The notes below the pieces were generated by a model. The model was not told the origin of the DNA and did no database searches. It saw only the letters and a list, made by a program, of their open reading frames with translations. A stretch of 64,000 nucleotides of DNA from Erpobdella octoculata (Eukaryota > Annelida > Clitellata > Hirudinida > Erpobdellidae): the NCBI GenBank assembly GCA_963978895.1, contig OZ022246.1:3973726-4037725 (forward strand). The letters run 5' to 3'. Both the position numbers and the translations under genes were made by a program. Shown here piece after piece: positions 61,601 to 64,000 of the stretch (positions are counted from its first letter, which is position 1; each line of letters begins with the position of its first letter).

Positions 61601-63928
61601 GTTGTTATCAAACCACAGTCTGGAAACGGTCATTTTGTTCTGGGTCAAAGATCCGCTCTTGTCAGTGCAGATGACCGAAGCAGAACCCAAAGTTTCGATT
61701 ATCTCGAGATTTTTTACCATGCAGTTTTTCTTGCTCATTTTAGCCGAGGCGATCGAATAAGCAATCTGAATTCAAAAAGCATTTATTTATTTAATAAAAA
61801 TCCACGTTATTTGTTCCAATCCGAAAATAATCACTAACGGTTATAGAAGGCAAGAGTCCTTCGGGAACGCACGCCATGATTATTCCAACAAGAAACCTCA
61901 GAGCGTCAACCCAGAAAAATCCTTCAATCAAAGCAATGAAAAAGAAAAGAAGGGAAACTGATCCACCAATGAGAGAGATCATCAGAACCATGTAATACAA
62001 TTCTTTTCCAATCAGAGATTCGCGACCGAGTTCCATCCTGGCAGCCACGTTGGCGATTCGACCCATTACCGTCCTATCTCCAGTTGCTATGACAACACCT
62101 CTAGCCATTCCTGAAACGAATAACAATTTATTATTTAATACATAATTTTCTGAAATGGGAACATGTTTAATATATCGGCCATGCACAGAATCGAGTCCAT
62201 CTTTGAATATTTATTGAATCAGGAACTGGGTCTCAGAGACATATCAACCATTTTGCTAGTCATTTGATTGGTACTTATAACCAGATGACATCATGATCAT
62301 TTTTACTCATTTTCACAATATCCTTTTCTTCCAAACAAGGCTTGTTTTAAACATTTGAGCTATATCGGACCACAGATCTTGATTTGCCAATCACATGTTC
62401 ACTGTAACAAACTATTTTTCAACAAACTGACACTTTTACTTCTCATTTATTCAAGAAAGTTAATCGTGGGTCTTACTCTTATCAAACCGGAACACGATTA
62501 TAAAACTGAGCTTAAATTCAAAACATATAAGGTATATATATATATATAAGATTAACCTAACCTTCAACCACTGTAGTCGAATAAAAGACCAAGTTTCTCG
62601 TCTCTAAAGGATTTTCATTCGTATAATCAGTCGTCTTCACTTTAGGTTCCGATTCTCCGGTAAGTGCAGAATGATCAACCTGAAAGTGAGATGAAATTGT
62701 GAAAATTAAGAATTATCGGCGGTTTTTACATGGACTTCTTCTAAGCCATCGTAAACCCAATTAATTATTGTTAATAATGATATTATTCTTTAAAGTCATG
62801 AATAGGAAGATCCAGATTAAAATAAACTCTGTAAATATCTTTTTGAATTTCATGTTGCAATAAAAGTAAATTTAATTGTTGTAAAAAATCATAATAAAAT
62901 CAATAAAAAATTATTAAGAAATGTACTTTTAATCCTTTTGTTATAATAAGTCTCATATCAGCTGGTATGCTATCACCTGGTTTGATCTCAACAATGTCAC
63001 CAACCACCAGCTCCTCAGCGTGTATGTTCATCTTTTCACCCTTCCTATAAACCGTAGCAAACTGAAAGGAAAATAGACAAATTTAGAAATATCGAATGGC
63101 TCTACATAGCAATCAATGTGATATTTTTTTGTAAATAAATGTAATATTAATTATATTTCATCACTTTTATTCTTAGTTTAAAATTTAATATAAAATGAAA
63201 TTAAAAATAAAGTTTATTTAAAGTGGCTCTATATTTCGGACAAAACTTCAGAATAAATAAATTGAAAACACTTTATAAAAATTAAATCAATTATTAAAAA
63301 AAACTAATAACAATAAATAACAAACCTGAGGTGCTAATTGTTTAAAAGATTCAATGATGAAGGAACTCTTTACTTCAATGTAATATGAGAAACATGCATT
63401 TACGATTATAATTGCAACTAGAATGTATCCGATGTATAACTGAAATGTAATTACACATAAATTCAAATTACATGTAAATTCAAATTACACGTAAATTCAA
63501 ATTACACTTAAATTCAAATTACACGTAAATTTAAATTACACGTAAATTCAATTCACACTTAAATTCAAATTACACATAAATTCAAATTAAAGAATGTATC
63601 TGATGTATAACTAAAATGTAATTACACATGAATTTGAATTGCGACTAGAATGTATCCAATGTACAATTGAAATGTAGTTACACGTAAATTCAAAAACATA
63701 CAAAATAATAACTTTAAAACTCACATCTAGCGGGTCAGGTATTTCTTGTGTTGCAGATTCCACGGAGAAACAGATAAAAGCAAGAATTGAAGCAATCCAC
63801 AATAGAATGGCAAATCCATTGAAAAGGTGTTTCGAAAACCTCACCCACTCTGGAATGATCCGAGGGGGACTCAACTCATTTGGACCATCCCTCTCTAGAG
63901 TATATTTTGCTCTTTCTTGACTTATACC
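56065..63928 (-). CDS. ATP1A: Divergent Na/K-ATPase alpha-type pump (17 exons, 5' end beyond window)
   Basis: P-type IIC ATPase; the canonical family exchanges cytosolic Na+ for extracellular K+ at the plasma membrane. Minus-strand exons by upper-lower bound: 63928-63725, 63439-63326, 63061-62927, 62679-62562, 62110-61839, 61765-61567, 61334-61220, 60808-60676, 59908-59540, 59368-59232, 58527-58310, 57879-57778, 57673-57418, 57340-57166, 57088-56961, 56436-56335 and 56185-56065. All phases agree and give 965 residues ending RETTY. Family marks kept: [55 protein letters not shown] and FVYDELRKL. Departures: DKSGS for DKTGT, TGAPE for KGAPE, and replaced ion-site residues in TM5, TM6, TM8 and TM9. 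About 60 N-terminal residues are missing at the edge. Confidence 0.93.
56335..56436 (-). CDS. ATP1A: ATPase exon: TM9 region
   Basis: Encodes [18 protein letters not shown], then YCPGL and GLRMYPLR. By eye FFNI aligns with the FEET motif of canonical TM9, so the Glu that contributes to sodium site III (E954 in common numbering) is not present. Confidence 0.9.
56961..57088 (-). CDS. ATP1A: ATPase exon: TM8 region
   Basis: Encodes [18 protein letters not shown] and [22 protein letters not shown] aligns with QWADLVIC, so Asp926 of sodium site III is Ala here while the neighbouring Gln is kept. Confidence 0.92.
57418..57673 (-). CDS. ATP1A: ATPase exon: TM5 and TM6
   Basis: Encodes [18 protein letters not shown] and [18 protein letters not shown], then [15 protein letters not shown] and TRQPR. 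Compared with the family's YTLTSNIPEITPF and DLGTDMVPAISLAYE, TM5 has Tyr771 to Phe, Ser775 to Gly and Pro778 to Val with Glu779 kept. TM6 keeps Asp804 but has Asn for Asp808. Confidence 0.94.
58050..58228 (+). mobile_element. tRNA-derived SINE in an ATPase intron
   Basis: GGACAGCACAGTTGGTAGAG resembles a tRNA 5' half with an A box, and CATTTCAACTCCC a decayed B box. The body ends GAGGCGCTCTATAAAT, a tail style common in SINEs. Not a functional tRNA. Confidence 0.5.
58310..58527 (-). CDS. ATP1A: ATPase exon: P-domain hinge (TGDGLND)
   Basis: Encodes [34 protein letters not shown], then [20 protein letters not shown]. The Mg-binding TGDGxND motif is intact. The next exon (57879-57778) continues [19 protein letters not shown]. 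Confidence 0.95.
59049..59162 (+). mobile_element. Retroposon 3' tail, copy 2
   Basis: CAGTCTTAAAACACCTGGTG, TAAAGGACTATAAACTATTA and a run of about 20 A, inside an ATPase intron. Same family as 26624-26713; the long A run suggests a younger copy. Confidence 0.65.
59232..59368 (-). CDS. ATP1A: ATPase exon ending at a GC donor
   Basis: Encodes [18 protein letters not shown] and [19 protein letters not shown]. The only donor that joins SEVNPR to DAKAC is CCCAG|GCAAGA, a GC-AG intron. AG|GCAAG matches the usual strong consensus of GC donors. Confidence 0.93.
59540..59908 (-). CDS. ATP1A: ATPase exon: nucleotide-binding domain
   Basis: Begins [18 protein letters not shown] (joining KYQ of the 60808-60676 exon). 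It carries [30 protein letters not shown] and [16 protein letters not shown], and ends AGIK. The invariant Lys of KGAPER (Lys501 in common numbering, the residue labelled by FITC) is Thr. Confidence 0.95.
61567..61765 (-). CDS. ATP1A: ATPase exon: phosphorylation site (DKSGS)
   Basis: Encodes [37 protein letters not shown] and [12 protein letters not shown]. The acceptor Asp is present, but both Thr of DKTGT are Ser (codons AGC and TCT), read unambiguously from the sequence. Confidence 0.95.
61839..62110 (-). CDS. ATP1A: ATPase exon: end of A domain, TM3-TM4
   Basis: Encodes [20 protein letters not shown], two hydrophobic helices and [17 protein letters not shown]. The TM4 VPEGLL motif with its cation-binding Glu is kept; Cys replaces the Asn three residues before that Pro-Glu pair. 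Confidence 0.95.
62562..63061 (-). CDS. ATP1A: ATPase actuator-domain exons (63061-62927 and 62679-62562)
   Basis: The first encodes [20 protein letters not shown] and [13 protein letters not shown]; the second [20 protein letters not shown] and [13 protein letters not shown], needed for dephosphorylation, is intact. The intron between is 62926-62680. Confidence 0.94.
63326..63439 (-). CDS. ATP1A: ATPase exon: TM2 region
   Basis: Encodes [38 protein letters not shown]. Its first bases plus the acceptor are duplicated twice in the upstream intron (63592-63690). Confidence 0.94.
63445..63690. repeat. Intronic minisatellite with duplicated exon edge
   Basis: About nine units near ACACGTAAATTCAAATT (63450-63595) are followed by two copies of the GACTAGAATGTATCC-to-TGAAATGTAATTAC segment that spans the TM2 exon acceptor. 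One copy keeps the AG (near 63604-63606); the other has lost it. Confidence 0.85.
63725..63928 (-). CDS. ATP1A: ATPase first exon in window: cytoplasmic N-part and TM1
   Basis: Phase-0 acceptor at 63930-63929. Encodes [39 protein letters not shown] and the TM1 helix [15 protein letters not shown]. More exon(s) with about 60 residues must lie beyond the right edge. Confidence 0.94.
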
Positions 63929-64000
63929 CTGTAGATAATAACTTTTGTTAATGTGCAGCTTGAAAATGAAAATATAATATAATGCTGAATGAGTAATACT

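Overview
This window is nuclear DNA of a bilaterian invertebrate animal. It has intron-containing genes with GT-AG splice sites, metazoan cell-adhesion families (protocadherin, turtle/IGSF9) and a P-type ATPase of the Na/K-ATPase family. The genes sit in AT-rich DNA very dense in microsatellites, minisatellites and DNA transposon debris. A spiralian (flatworm or mollusc) is plausible, but the sequence alone does not settle the clade. A 200-base run of N at 45396-45595 marks a scaffold gap.

Layout. 1-5.3 kb: simple repeats, no gene. 5353-12080 (+): a protocadherin with signal peptide, seven cadherin repeats and one membrane span. Exons 1 and 2 join in phase 0, and either of two downstream exons (9889-9969 or 11904-12080) could be the last one. 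12-24 kb: intergenic, with Helitron-like elements inserted in TA tracts, a Penelope-like fragment carrying a hammerhead ribozyme motif, an unrecognised 303-residue ORF, long TA arrays, a hAT-type MITE and a 22-bp purine minisatellite. 24606-49418 (-): a turtle/IGSF9-type receptor. Ig1, Ig4, Ig5, two FN3 domains and a membrane span were found with consistent intron phases; Ig2 and Ig3 were not. Its introns hold many local tandem repeats and a roughly 1-kb MULE-like element. 53209-55486 (+): a complete eight-exon eIF3f gene. 56065 to beyond the right edge (-): 17 exons of a Na/K-ATPase alpha-type pump, tail-to-tail with eIF3f and missing only its N-terminal exon(s).

The most unusual biology is in the pump. 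The frame is intact and most family landmarks are present, but the phosphorylation motif reads DKSGS, the nucleotide-site Lys of KGAPE is Thr, and several cation-coordinating residues of TM5, TM6, TM8 and TM9 are replaced. This suggests a paralogue that no longer transports Na+ and K+ in the usual way. Other points of interest are the hammerhead motif, a MULE-like element whose inverted repeats are minisatellite arrays with a 9-bp target duplication, a 24-serine microsatellite inside the first cadherin domain, and a possible second start inside the turtle-like gene.

All exon boundaries were read by eye from splice consensus, intron phase and family resemblance recalled from memory. No alignment or database search was run.
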